Shown here: in pieces, positions 22,451 through 35,129 of the stretch | Numbering within the stretch: the first letter of the stretch is position 1 | Layout of the letters: each line of letters begins with the position of its first letter | NCBI GenBank assembly: GCA_940337035.1 | Contig: CALNHX010002822.1 | Span: forward strand, 62,001 to 126,000 | Length of the DNA stretch: 64,000 bases | Reading direction: 5' to 3' | From: Agriotes lineatus | Taxonomy: Eukaryota; Arthropoda; Insecta; Coleoptera; Elateridae | Notes under the pieces: model-generated | Database searches by the model: none | Seen by the model: the letters and a program-made list of their open reading frames with translations, nothing else | Told to the model about the DNA's origin: nothing | Program-made: the position numbers and the translations under genes

Positions 22451-24342
22451 ACAGGATGGGAATGCAGTTCATCCTAGGGAGACATACCGCAGGATAACCG
22501 GACGACTTGAGTGTTGATATAAACTTCTTAAGCAGAACCTCTACTAACAGTGGACGTTCTAACTCAAGTACAAGTGATAGAAATCAGTGAGGTCCGTGTA
22601 ATATCAATATTAACAATTTGAAATTAAGGAAACCTTTCCTTCTGAAAGTAAGTATATGTGGTCTTAAAAAGATTAAGTATACACTCTTGAGTATACTCAA
22701 CCATAATAACATAGTTAAAGTTAATAGTATTCTTAAAGTCAAGACCTATAATCCATAATTTAGTTGAAGTTTCAATAGCATCAATATAATTTGACATGTC
22801 AGTTGAACTGTCATTGAATGTAATAAATTAATTATACTACATGGCTTAACCATTAGAGAATAATTTATATAAAGTATGTGATGAGAATTGAAAGAACATA
22901 AAAAGAATAATTAGAAAAAGGATGCAGAAGTTATTTTAGGAAAGGTAATTATATTGAACCAACACATCAATACAATAAATTAACTCTGAATTAGCAACTG
23001 TGGTAGACAATATAATAAATTGTCTTTCCCTTTTACAGCATGCAGTACCAGGCAGAATTAGTGCCGGTTTTTAATTAGCCGCGCCAGCGAAATCGTGCGG
23101 CCCGACCGCCGCTCATTTGTCCCATGTTTACGGTGTCGTGTCGAAGGTCCCGTGAGTCGATGGTGTTGAGCCTACACGGAGCCGTTTTTCCTTATCGCCA
23201 GCGCCAATCAGGGCACAAGAAGGATCCGTATTGGGGGGTTTCATTTAACCTCCGAGTTGTTGGCACTTTAACCCGCGGCTACAGCGCCGTTTCGCGCTGA
23301 GAAAACACCACCAACGGCTGCAGGAACTTCTCGGCCGAAAGCTCGAGAACCGCGTTCAGTTTGCCCCAAACCTGGACCCCAGGACGTTTTGCGGCTAATC
23401 TGGCTTGCGAAACTGCTTTATTTTAATATGTTGAAAATTGCTGTTTGTGTGACAGAAAACAGTGAGTATATTAACGCATGTATTAATTAGTTTAGAGAGA
23501 TTCTGCAATCTCGATTTATGCTGTTTGTGTGTTAATGATTGTAAACGTGTACTGTGTTACTTACACGAAGTTAAATGATCTAGTTATTGCCATCATACAT
23601 GGTGAGTTAGTTACGGTTTCATTGCATTCATTTGGAGCTATCTTTCAGGAAATGTGTCATAGCCTGGGTATTGAGTTTACAATTTCTCGTTTGATCACCG
23701 GGGTGCATTCGCCATTATTTCAAAAATTGTTGGCGCTTTGGGCATTCAGTAAATTATTGTTCTACCGTTTCACTTTCGTTCTTAAGAACTACACGCCTCC
23801 GATAACGCTGAGCTGGCGGCCGGCATTTGCACCTAAGTGTAAATAATTTTTGCTGCTTTGGAAGACCGCCCAGAATTTAATTTAAAAAGACCTAACAAGT
23901 TCTCAAAATTTAAGTAAGTAAGTTTCTGTTGAGGATATATATATATATATATATATATATATTGATGCCTGTTAAGTTGTGGCCTCCGCTATGTTGAAAA
24001 GGCGACCTAACCTCCTGTATAAGGAATGGTTTTTTTTCTTTTAAAATAGTATATATAAGTAGAGGGGGACCATCACATCTCGGTTTTCAAAAGAGGGGAA
24101 ACAATTTATTCGTTTGATTTTTGTGGTATATCTATATATGGTTTTATAACTACATGCAACGCTCCGGCTTCTAGCTCATATATACAAAGAGACTATGGTA
24201 AGCACCTTGGCACCTCCGGCAGTGTAGCCAGATTTCCGGAGGTATAATCGTCTAGTACATGCAACATTCTGTAATAATATAACAAGTGGTCTGGAATTTT
24301 CGGCAGTTTAAGAAAGCGTCGCTTAGTAACAATACGCGTCAT
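22450..24342. other. Intergenic region with a GC-rich island and an (AT)n run
   Basis: 22450-23050 is AT-rich and empty. The block at about 23075-23410 has many CpG dinucleotides and words such as GCCGCGCCAGCG, unlike its surroundings. It may be a promoter or untranslated exon, for example of the upstream part of the Na+/K+-ATPase beta gene, but no TATA box, start exon or conserved frame could be fixed. A 58-codon plus-strand frame from the ATG at about 23124 has no known relatives. An (AT)n microsatellite lies at 23935-23962. Confidence 0.35.
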
Positions 24343-24520
24343 CAGAGCTGGGTATGATTTGAATCACTAAGTATTCGAATCCAGGATTCGAATCCTTTTC
24401 GAGGATTCAAATGCTTTCGCACAAAAGAATGCCATGATCGGGATTCATAAAGCAAATAAAAAGGAATTCGTATTCGAATACTCACTTACTGCATTCGTAT
24501 CGTAAAATGTATAAAATATC
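24343..24520 (+). mobile_element. hAT-like element end with ATTCGAATCC repeats
   Basis: Starts with CAGAGCTGGG, the same terminal word as the hAT-like end at 3.65 kb, followed by several copies of ATTCGAAT/ATTCGAATCC and GGATTCAAAT within 140 bp. Clustered subterminal repeats of this type serve as transposase binding sites in hAT elements. No transposase frame or second end was found, so the right limit is approximate. Confidence 0.45.
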
Positions 24521-25013
24521 TAGTAATCTCCATGTGCAACTTCACAGTAAGAAAAAATATCGAAAAAATCTCATCTTGGTTGTCTAATTACGTGTTTTGG
24601 TTGGTCCATTTAACGCTGGATAAAATAATCACATAAAATGAATAACTAAAGGAAAATTTAGAGTAATCTGAAAGATAAAAAAATAAAGATTGTCTGATCT
24701 TTTGGAAGTAGGGTTTTTAAAAGAAAATTCTTATTTGCGGGTAATTGTTTTGGGAGGCTGTTGCACTTTCACCAGTACATCGTTTTATTTGTTTCATGTT
24801 ACTATAAAATCGCCGTCTGTTGCAAAAACCCTTTCCCAAAAAATCAAGAAATTACAACTTACAAAAGACTAAAAACCACACTCTACGAAAAAAAAATTAT
24901 TCTATTACAAAACAAAAAAAATTAAACGTAATATACCGCCCGTTATCTGAGTTGGTTTAGAATATATAAGTACATATTAAAAAATAAAATTAGCTACAAA
25001 AATACGTATAAAA

Positions 25014-28000
25014 TTATTCGTTCTGTTTCATCAAGTGCTGAATTTTTGATTTTATGACAGTTACTCTCCGATTTATATTACTTTTTTTGATAACTGTCTT
25101 TATTTCCGCTGCTGATGGATAGGTTCTTTTCTTAATATGCCCACTAAATTCTTTTTTTAACAGTGAGATCTCTTCTGTAGACCAAGCTGGAAAAGTCATC
25201 AATTACTTTAGAAAATTTCAGAACTGTATTACACCAACCTCTTCTCTTTACTTTCGGTATTTTGTTAGGTGCATCATCATCCGATTCTGAAAAGCTGTTT
25301 ACTTTAATAGCTTTTCTTGGGATTTTTTCTAAAGGTACCGAATCGTCTGAGTCAATGGAATCTAAAAAGCAACAATATTAACATTTGCTTTAAGCTCTAA
25401 ATAATTTTTAGCAGCCATATACGCTTAACTACCAATAATAATTTTTGATAAGTTGGATTCTTGACAAATGAATGATTTGATGAGTAGGCGATGTGCGGTA
25501 CGATCCGATATTTTGAAATACTGGTATTTCAGAAAGCGATACAACACGATAGGATTTATGTTTGGTCAGTATCGTCAGGACCGATCCAAGGCTTTTACCG
25601 CCTGAGTTCTAGTAACACATCTTTTGACCATTATTTCCATTTTTTTATTTTTAACATAAAAATTCATAAAACAATCTCAATGAGGTTTAATATTTATATT
25701 TTGTGTTCTATGGAAATAAGGGCCAGATGGTCGAACATAGATAACTTTGAATAAGTAATTTTCAGTTTCTACGAACTCGAGAATAAAAATCAAAGCAAAA
25801 CGATTTTGCTGAGCCGAAATCGAATTGCGTAATCTGTGTATGTATTAGGCTTCGGGTTTCAGCTGGTACAGCAAAATGGTAATTGATACATAATAAGGGG
25901 AATGACTAATTATGCCGGATCGGAGCTCTCATGTATCCCAACAAATCTTGTGATGACTAAATAAAATTTGTCAGCTAAAATATTTAGAACATGCTGCTTT
26001 ACATAATTATAGTGTTTATATTCAAAAGACATGCTACGTTTATAAAACTAAATTTTGTTGGAAAATATAAATAAATGTGTTTCAGATTCTAATTATTTAT
26101 TATTGATTTCTTGATTGTTACTGCCACCATTTCTGCTAACGTTCTATTTAGTCCAGTCACTATGTCATTTTTGCTTGAAAGTGAAGGGAAATTTGAAATT
26201 TTTTTTGGGGTATTGGTGAGGTCCAGCAAAGCTTAACTTCAAGTTGTCGACCAAAATTTCCTATGTGCTATTTCCGCTATCTTGATAAATGAGTGCGTTT
26301 GATTTTTTTGTGATAAATCGGTTCCTGTTAACACTACATGAAAATAATGTAGACATCTTTGTAAGAATTTTGAATGTTCTACAACTTATGTTCTATTACT
26401 TTTTCGCGTAGGAGCTATATTTGTCGAGATATCGAACGCGAAAGGAGAGCGTGAAAAGATCGAGATTTTTTTTCGAGCTTCTGGGTTTGTGTCTCATTTC
26501 TCTTTCTATTTAGCGAAAAAGTAGCCATTATCAAACTTGTAGAGGTTGAAAATAGCTTCAATTTGACCTATTATAAATTGATATGTGACTAAAATTACGA
26601 CTTGTAGAACGGGCCAAAGTTGTCAAGTTGGCGCGTAATTTTTATTTCATGTATCGTACTATTACGTAGATGACATAACAAACTTCATTGCATTATTGGA
26701 ATCATTATATTTCATCAAGTAGATAGTATACAGCATTATATGATTGTATATTAATAACAATAAAAATAATAATAATAATAATAATAATAACGAAGGTCTT
26801 TATTAAATTATTACAAAATTACACAGAAAAAATATTGACTAAAACGTAATATTGTCTTGGGCGAAGTTCAACTTGATAGAAAAACAGATCTATCCGCTGT
26901 TCTTCCACTTAACCCGGTGAAAAACAAAAAGAAAAGAAAACAAAAAAATCCAACGATCTACGCATTGGCGCCAGGCGAAATATTACGCACAAAACAGCTA
27001 TGGCAGTGTTTAGTGATATAGCAATTTACTAAGTGTGTTATTTTGACCCTAATAATTAATTCCTTGATGTTTATCCATAAAATTTTGAAAAATAGCTTTT
27101 TTAAATTTTGACGTAGAATAGCCTTTTACTACATTTGGTAACGAATTATAGCATTTAGTTATTCTGTAAGAAAACGATCGCTTGAAAAATTTTGACTTAT
27201 GTTGAGGTGGAGTCAGCGTTCCTTTCAATCTTATATTTAAAGTATGTACGTCGGTTCTAAACTTTATTTTGTTGTATAAGTAACTCGGTGATCTACTCAA
27301 GATGATCTTGTGGAAAAGACATGCAGAATGAAAGAAGCGCCTTTCTTTCGTATTAAGCCAGTTTGAATCTTTCAGCTTATAAGAAATTCTTTCATATTTT
27401 CGTATTCCAAATATGAGGCGTAAACATGAGTTCTGAATCTTCTGAATTCTAGCAACATTAAAGCTACTTAAATGCGAATGATAAACAACGTCACAATAAT
27501 CAAAACAGGACAAGATTAATGCATTACACAAAACGATTTTCACATTTACACTTAAAAATTGTATTTTGATAAATAAGTTTCAAGAAACTATATGACTTTT
27601 GCAGACATTTTGAAATATGTTTAGTAATTTAAAATCATTATAAAGATAAAGACCCAAGTTTTTGACATCATCAGAAACTGGGATTCTATCCTGGCCTACT
27701 AATAAATTTAATTCATTAGAAATTTCTAAACCGATCTTCTATAGCAGAAACGTCAAAAATAACAATTTACGTATTGGCTACTTGAAATATAACGATTCTC
27801 ATGATGCAATGAAGTTTATTATGCCATTTATGTAGTAGTACGATAGATGAAATAAAAATTAAGCGCCGACTTGACAACTTTGACCCGCTCTACAAGTCGT
27901 AATTTTAGTCGCATATCAATTTATAATAGATCAAATTGAAGCTATTTTCAACCTCTACAAGTTTGATAATGACTACTTTTTCGCTAAATAGAAAGAGAAA

Positions 28001-31000
28001 AGAGACACAAGCCCAGAAGCTCGAATAAAAATCTCGACCCTTTCACGCTCTCCTTTCGTGTTCGATATCTCGACAAATATAGCTCCTACGCGAAAAAGTA
28101 ATAGAACATAAATTGTAGAACATTCAAAATTCTTACAAAGATGTCTACATTATTTACATGTAGTGTTAACGGGAACCGATTTATCGCAAAAAAATCAAAC
28201 GCACTCATTTATCAAGATGGCGGAAATAGCACATAGGAAATCTTGGTCGACAACTTGAAGTTAAGCTTTGCTAGACCCCCCAAACATCCCAAAAAGGGAA
28301 TTTCAAATTTCCCTTCATTTTCCAGCAAAGGCCTTATTTTTGGACATAGTGACTGGACTATATTTGCTACACTAGGATTCGAAGGTTCGTATAAATAAAC
28401 CTAGAAAATATCCCGAATCGAGTGTACATCGGTATTTCATGTATCGGTAATTTTATATATGATACTACCCCGAACGGATACTTCTAAAACGATACGATAC
28501 GATGGTACCTACCGGTACTTTTCGGTGTATCGAACATCCCTATTGATGAGGTGTACTAATAAATGCGTCGAAATATCTGAAATTTAAAAAATTACCTTTT
28601 ATATCAAGTTGTGAAGAAGTAGTTGGTGTTTTTTCTGATGCTGTCGACAAGAGATGTCTGTCTGCAGTGACCAAATACCCGTCGTCAAATGTTTCTTGAT
28701 TGTCTTTAAATAAATCAAGTGTTTTAAGTATTTCTGGGAGAGTAGGCCACTCCTCATAGCTCGCTTAATTTTAAGATAAAACAATTTAATAAGAAAGTAA
28801 GGGCCATCAGGTGGTATAATTAGTTAATTACTATGTAAATTGCATGATTAAATCCCAACTTATTTAATTTTTACAATATTTTTGTTTATAATTTAAAAAA
28901 AATGCGTACTATTAAACGCGATATCAGTTTGATGAACTTTTCATCATACATTTCTTAATATTATGATTATCATAGGTAATACATACTGACGTTTACATTT
29001 CTTCTGCTCAGGAGGATATCACCTCTTTTCTAATAAGGATTACAGAGAGTTCTTTTAAACATAGGAATTCAACCGTCAATATTACCTAAATTAATCATAA
29101 TAGAAAAAATGTCTAACAAATGTTTTCCAACTCCATCTCTTTTAATCATAGACCAAATAAAAAAAATGAAATTAAAAATTAAATAGAAAATCGTACGAAA
29201 CTCATTAATGATCAATAGAAAAATTAGTTCACTAGCCATTCGTGCATTCCAACAACGTCCTAATTTACCCTCGCGTCCCGCTCGGGCAAATTAATACGAC
29301 GTTGGGACGCACTCGAAAAAGTTCCGGAAATAATTAATGCTCTTATGAGATTATATGTGATAATTAGTGAGCTAATCACTCGACGTAAATAGTAATTATT
29401 CCATTTGATAGCTCCCAGTTGCTGTTAACTTTTCTATTTAAATATTTTTTTAAGCGAGATTTTGAGGGTGGTCCACTTTTCCAGAAGCACTTTGCATATT
29501 ATACAAGACTTACCGATACTGTCAGTTTCTTCCGCGTATTCTAAATTTGCGTCAAAATTTATCTGAGACAAAGATTTTCCTTTACGTTCAATTGGTATTG
29601 TTCCTTTTTCCATTAGTAAACGCAATTTGGATACTTTTGCCGTCTGATATATGTCGACAGGTAATCTACGATATTACAAATAGTAATTGAATAAATTTAA
29701 AACTACGAAATCTACACTTACTCGTAAAATTCGTCGTGTGTCTTTTCAGTGTGTCCCATGAATTTCGAAAATTGTTTAGCTTCATCTTTACTTAAACTGA
29801 GTATTTGCGTGACTGTGGCTATTTGTTTTCGCAATTTATTACTAGTAATGCTTTCAGGATGTTCGAGTTTAATAGTTTTTGCTAAGGTCCTCAGGGCAAC
29901 ATCACCTTTTCCCCATTTGATTTTGCTTCCAGGTGTAGCGAAAACGTAATCATTGTTATTTGAACCTATATATTTCTGCCTGTATTTTAATATTATATCC
30001 ATAAAATTTTGTAGAACTTCTGGCACTAAAATTACAACTTGTCTAGACCCTTTTCCACTATTTAATACTCTTTTGTATTTTGCAGTTAGAATTTTTTCAG
30101 CGTCCGTCAATACATTCTCAAAGTCTTTGAAATTACTTGTCCTTTCATCTACATAATCTTTAATTTTTAAAAACTGTACGTCTCCAATGCGTCTTCTATT
30201 AAATATAATTAGCAATGCCAAAGTACATTGAACTAACAATTTAAACGTACGCTCATTGTCATTATTTTCGAGAAATGCTTTTTTACAATTTTGTGCAAGT
30301 TTTAAGGTTTCATCTCTGAATTTTTTTACGTCACTCACTAGTGGTACAAGGAGTGGTTTATTCCAGCGTTTTTCTTGCATATCCTTATTTGCAAGAGACG
30401 CTAGTTCAACGGTCCATCTGTTTTCTACCAGTTTTTTAAAATATTTAATATTTTTTAGCCATTCTTGCAAATCAGTTGGCGATTTACATCGAAATCCTTT
30501 ACTGCCTTTTAGAATTAAATGTAGTAACTCATCGCACGCAAATTTCAGTGACGTTCCTAAGTGCATTGCTAAGCTAGGCGATTTGAAAGTTTTCTTCTCG
30601 GGATTGTAACCCACAATACGTCTAGTAGCAAATAGAACATTGTCGAAATTGTTTGGATGAAGCAAGTCTTTAAAGCTGACTTCACTGTTATCGACTACTT
30701 CTCGAAAACTAATCAGGAGACGAGATAGTTCCCTCATTCGGTTGCTACAAACATAAACCATGCGTTCCCTTCTATGTTTTTTTAAATAGGATTCTCCAAA
30801 ATGTGCAATGAGAAGATCTTTTTTAGCCTCAAACGCAATTGCATCCCCTCTCATTAAATCAAACACGCGTTCCTTAACATTTAGGGTAGATATAACATTA
30901 GTTTTATCGATAGCACAGGCTGACAGGGTCTGAGATTTGGAGATGTGGTTGTCTTTAACGGTAGTGGAAGGTTTTTCCCCGTAACAAAATTTTGCGTGAC

Positions 31001-32479
31001 GTTTTAGATAGTGTCTGAGAAACAATCCTTTGCAATTAGTACATGGGTAATATACAGTTTTTTCCTCTGTTGATCTGTTACATTGACGGTAAGGTCGAGT
31101 TATTCCTTGGACGTACAGATCAAAGTTCGTCTCGTTTCGCAATAAAGACAAGGCTTTACGCCTTTCTTTACTATTCTTCGGCATGCTAAACAGGTCCCGT
31201 ACTTCACTTTCACACGAATGGTTTCTTTCCAAATGTCTGGTAAAATTTTTTGACATTACATCCGTATCACAAAACTTACACATGATTAGTTTTTTCATCA
31301 TCTGTTTTTCTTTCAGTACCTCAGAAAATGCCTTGTTTGAAACTTGACGTTTGGTAGCTGCAGCAGGCGGTATTTCGATATGGTTGTCAAATGTTGTCGA
31401 ATCGCTACTCTGACAGTGCTCATTAACATCAAAGTCCTTATCTCGTTCATCATCTACGTCACTTCCTGAAGTAGATACAGGCGAATGAACTGACATTTTT
31501 GGATTATTTTCAATTACCTCAGCAGAACATTTTTTTCGATCTTTATTAGTTTGGGTTACTGGAGAATCGTCATTGAAAACCTTGCAGTTTACATTGTCAG
31601 TAGAATACGCATCATTTTGTGAATCAGGAACAATGGTACAATTTGAATTGCAGGTTGTTTTGTAATCTGTGGTTGTATCAATAATATTGTCATTAAAGCT
31701 ACCACTTAAAGGTTGAAGTTCTGTATATACTTTAGCGCTAAAATTGTTCTCTTCAGCAATTATATCCCGTTGGGCATGTTCAGAAAGTTCAACGTTTTCT
31801 TTCCAATATAATAAACAGTCATCATCCTGAGCAGATATAGTAAAATTATTATTTATCCACTCAGTAGTTTTTTCAATACTGTTTACGTTTGGCAACAAAA
31901 AATTGCTTTTCTTAACTTCTCGAACGCACGTGCGATTCTCCGAAGAACGTTCAGGATGTTTAGCATTATATTCTCTAGAACTTTCAATGTTACCGACACT
32001 TTCATCAATAGTATTAAATTTCTCTAGGTGTTCAAAGTACTTTATATTCTTTCCCTCCATTTCCGCTATAAATTTAATAAAGCAATATCAACAGTAGCTC
32101 TCACTTTTTGATTTTTAATTTGATTTTAGGGAACATCGTGTTATACTTTTAGGAAATTACCATTATACATACTTTTTAATTTAAGAATATTTGATAGCCC
32201 TGTGTCAATCAACTATTAAAAATAATATATACTGTGGAAATCTCATTTGAAATGTTCTTTAGCATGGAAAATGTTTGAAATTTATTCCGCTAACGTTAAA
32301 ATGTCAAAAATGAATTTAGCAACTAATACATTACATTTTCCTACAGTACGTGAAAAAATATTTGTTTATTTAATTTCTCGTAAACATAATATTTTCGTAG
32401 TAACACAATATTTGAGGTTATAGAGGTACTCACCATGCTTTAAGGCTAGTTGAACCAGCAAATTACTTCTTGCACTCAT
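25014..32479 (-). CDS. Crypton-like tyrosine recombinase protein with zinc fingers, six exons
   Basis: Minus-strand exons 32479-32434, 32065-29722, 29665-29514, 28763-28596, 25361-25239 and 25186-25014 all have GT-AG borders and compatible phases: 3006 bp, about 1001 residues, no stop. The start MSARSNLL is the ATG at 32479. Residues about 278-298 form a CxxC-H-x4-H finger; 357-376 a CxxC-x11-H-x3-C finger. The region from about 560 resembles tyrosine recombinases: NRRRIGDVQFLK (Arg near 641), SGKGSRQVVI (Lys near 687), SNKLRKQIAT (Arg near 761), FMGHTEKTHDEFY (His near 787, candidate nucleophile Tyr near 796), then LPVDIYQTAKVSKL. The family HxxR His is Asn here. The last exon encodes a Myb/SANT-like end (AWSTEEISLLKKEF). 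Exons 5 and 6 are joined by a 52-base intron; without it the frame appears shifted. Related proteins are numerous in animals and derive from Crypton transposons. I infer a DNA-binding, possibly domesticated protein; enzymatic activity is unproven. Confidence 0.82.
26151..28358. mobile_element. Long terminal-inverted-repeat element flanked by TA
   Basis: The first about 575 bp (26151 to about 26725) are the near-perfect reverse complement of the last about 585 bp (about 27775-28358). Outer ends read GTCCAGTCACTATGTC and GACATAGTGACTGGAC, each directly flanked by TA (26149-26150 and 28359-28360), consistent with a TA target duplication. The arms carry no long frame. The central 1 kb is occupied by a non-LTR retrotransposon fragment. 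The termini resemble the element at 48774-50571 in starting close to CAGTCA and in containing a CCGCCAT(A/C)TTG word in the arms. Confidence 0.85.
26760..27745 (-). pseudogene. Non-LTR retrotransposon 3' part (reverse transcriptase C-terminus)
   Basis: Minus strand. From about 27745 the reading is VGQDRIPVSDDVKNLGLYL, then, after a small disruption at a TAG near 27588, the open frame 27543-27049 with ALILSCFDYCDVVYHSHL, RIQKIQNSCLRLIFGIR, WLNTKERRFFHSACLFHKII, PSYLYNKIKFRTDVH, RLKGTLTPPQ and RSFSYRITKCYNSLPNVVKG. This is the thumb and C-terminal domain of a Jockey/LOA-group reverse transcriptase. A 3' untranslated stretch ends in an (ATT)n run (plus-strand AATAATAAT at about 26760-26790). The catalytic palm and the endonuclease are absent, so the copy is 5'-truncated, as is usual for target-primed insertion. 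Confidence 0.85.
28551..29513. other. Exon 4 and intron 3 of the recombinase-like gene
   Basis: Apart from exon 4 (28763-28596, reading EEWPTLPEILKTLDLF) the segment is AT-rich intron 3 (29513-28764). No further repeat or gene was recognised in it. Confidence 0.5.
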
Positions 32480-32489
32480 GGTACATTAA

Positions 32490-33286
32490 ACAACAACACT
32501 ATGTATTTAAATCATGTAATTATAATTAAAATAATTATTAAGTTAAACCATAAAGGAGCAAATAGCAATACGAACCCGCTGAATGAAACGTTGCCAATGT
32601 TTCGGAGGTTATGAGCTACCGTAAACATAGCGGAGGCCACAAAGTGCAGCCTGCACTTCAAGAACAAGCGACACTAGCGCCAACGATCTACGCTTGAACT
32701 AAACTACGTGTTTGCTGGTACTGGAGGCGCCTACTCACCTCCGGACAAATTTTTGAAATATGATAGCTAGTGGCCTCTAGATGAAGTTTGCGAGGAAAAC
32801 AATGAAATACGTTGTGACCTCCCTAAACGGAAGTCACAGCGTCATATATGAGGTGACAACGTTTACTGTATATATACTTTGGAGGTCAGAAAGTACCGTT
32901 CACCAATATATATATATATATATGCTGATTTGAAATATGCCGACGCCGCCACTGATTTCATGTCAGCAGAAGGATCGTCTAGACGCAATGACTCACGCAC
33001 GACTCTCTTTATTCTTCGGTCCAAGTTTACATGTACAGCCGTTGATAACCCATCGCAGACCGTCAACTCTTTCTACGTCACGTACCGTCAGCAAATAACT
33101 GCATCGACCTAAATACGTCTTCGGTATTACCGCACATTTTGATTTGGACACAATAATTAAGTTGCATGTTTACAAATCGCTATTTTGAATCAGCGGATGA
33201 CTTGCCGTCAAGCCATCAATATTTTTCCTTAACTTGTATTGCGACGTGATGTCACGCGTCAAGTGGATGATTGATTACAGAAGATG
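32490..33286. other. Upstream region of the recombinase-like gene
   Basis: It lies directly 5' of the start codon at 32479 on the minus strand and should hold its promoter, though no TATA or initiator word could be chosen. GC content rises around 32570-32830. A short (AT)n run sits at about 32908-32922. The frames 32863-33066 and 32879-33112 overlap each other on opposite strands and resemble nothing known. Confidence 0.35.
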
Positions 33287-35125
33287 TTTATTTATTTCTT
33301 TATTTATTTATTTATTTATTTATATACAAACAAACAGCCCACATAGCCCAATTACATGTTTCTACACAATACAAAAACAGAACATAAACTAGATCCACAC
33401 TATAATAGCGCAAAAAAATCAACTACTAATATAAATCAATATTAAAAATAAAAATATAATATACTAATAACTAAAAGTAAACACTATAGAAAACCCAATA
33501 CAACAATACAATGGGAAAGCGACACTCGATAAAAAAAAAGAGTGAATAAAGATAATTTAGGTAAATAAAAGATAAGTTAAGTTAAGTTAAATTAACTGAC
33601 TGGACGCCTATGTTACAAAATAACAAAACTAATAGTAAAAATAGTAAAAACAATTTAAAAATACATTAAACAAATAATAATGTATAAGAGGCAATTATCC
33701 ACTAGGATAACTTTGCACCAACAGAAACCTAAATCTAGGCAGAGTATTGCTAAAAATATCAATGTCCCCGCAATCCTGCGCACAGGCATTATAGTTGCAC
33801 ATAATGCTGTTAAAAATAAAAAAATAAGCCATGTTGCTAGAGCTCGTTTTCATAGTAAATAGGTTATTAACTCTAGTAGCGGAAGCAGGGACATAGAAAT
33901 TTACAGCAGATACCAAAAGCGGAGAGCATATCAAACCATTTAGCAGCTTACACAAAAACAATTGTTCTGCCATGAAATGATGCAGCTCCAGCGAAACGAG
34001 GCATAAATGATCTAGACGTTCAGAGTAAGGGCGGTATTGAACATTCAATCTGCAGTCTCGTGAAACTCCGTTGAACAGCCTAAACCTCTAACCTGTATGC
34101 ATTATAGAACGGAGACCATATGATACTTGCATACTCCATCTTAGACCTCACAAGTGAATTAAATAAAATAAAGTTTTGTACCATGAAATGGTAATAAAAT
34201 GTTTAGATATACGGAAAATGAAACCTAACATTGAGTACGCTCGTTTACATATCTGCTGAATGTGATTTTTAAAAGTTAAGGACGTATCTAGCAATATACC
34301 AACGTCAGAAATATAGTCAGTTCTAGTAAAGATGCTATCATTAACACAGCAGCCAAAGAGCAAAGGTTTTTGCTTTCTATGAAAAGATATGACGTAGCAT
34401 TTATTTACATTTAGATTCATTAAGTCATTCTTGCACCATTCAACTACAGTATCAATATTCTTTTGCAGAGATGCAGCATTATTGATGTTGCAAACTAAAC
34501 GATAAAGCTTGAGATCGTCGGCGTACATCAGATAGTTGGATAAAATATTTTTTGTTAGGTCATTAATAAAAACAATGAAAAATAAAGGCCCCAATATCGA
34601 TCCTTGCGGAATTCCAGATCTACAGACGATAATATCTGATTAAAAGCCAACGATAACCACAAGCTGCGATCTGTTCAGCACATAAAAGCAGCACCATCCA
34701 TACAGATCTCCCTTAATTCCATATTCAGATAATTTCGCGAGCAAAATTGGATGATTAACTCTATCAAATGGTTTAGAGAGATCAGTATAGACGGCATCTA
34801 CCTGATTTTTACTGTCTATTTGTGTCTGTAAATATAAAACATATTCACAAAGATTGGTGACTGTAGATTTATTCTTTACAAAACCGTGCTGCTGAGAAGT
34901 AATGAATTTAGAAAAGTGAGAAAAATACGGACCATGCACGATGTTTTCAAATATCTTGGCAAATGTGCAAATGATGGAAATTGGCAGATAATTATTAACG
35001 AGTGACCTATCGCCAGACTTAAAAATTGGAACATGTGCCGTCTTTTATACGTCAGGAAAAACTCCTTGCTCTAATGATTTGGAAAAAAATAGTGTCACAA
35101 AAGAAGAACCAACCTGCAACTTAGC
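33287..35125 (-). pseudogene. Jockey-type non-LTR retrotransposon, 5'-truncated
   Basis: Minus strand from about 35125: FKSGDRSLVNNYLPISII, AKIFENIVHG, then QQHGFVKNKSTVTNL and VYTDLSKPFDRVNHPILLAK (first catalytic block, frame 34939-34640), GPLFFIVFINDL and YLMYADDLKLYR (catalytic Asp pair, frame 34594-34148), and YISDVGILLDTSLTFKNHI. The end of the protein is in frame 34048-33695 (ERLDHLCLVSLEL, LPRFRFLL). Stops and frameshifts separate the pieces. The 3' end is an (AAAT)n-type tail (plus-strand TTTATTTATT at 33287-33322). The endonuclease and first frame are missing. It is a dead copy. Confidence 0.85.
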
Positions 35126-35129
35126 TAGG

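Larger units (their letters stand above)
25485..28542. mobile_element. Non-autonomous hAT-like element inside intron 4 of the recombinase-like gene
   Basis: Bounded by a perfect 8-bp direct repeat TTGATGAG at 25477-25484 and 28543-28550, the target duplication length of hAT transposons. The left end reads TAGGCGATGTGCGGTACGAT and the reverse complement of the right end TAGGGATGTTCGATACACCG, similar imperfect inverted termini. No hAT transposase frame is present. Most of its length is a second element (26151-28358) that jumped into it. It lies entirely between exons 4 and 5 of the host gene, leaving splice sites untouched. Confidence 0.8.

Noticed and set aside
23381..23400. Possible end of the first Na+/K+-ATPase beta exon (CCTGGGG before GTCCAGG on the minus strand)
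   Set aside because: The donor word is poor and the upstream reading does not give the expected Gly-Arg-Thr...Trp-Gly sequence.
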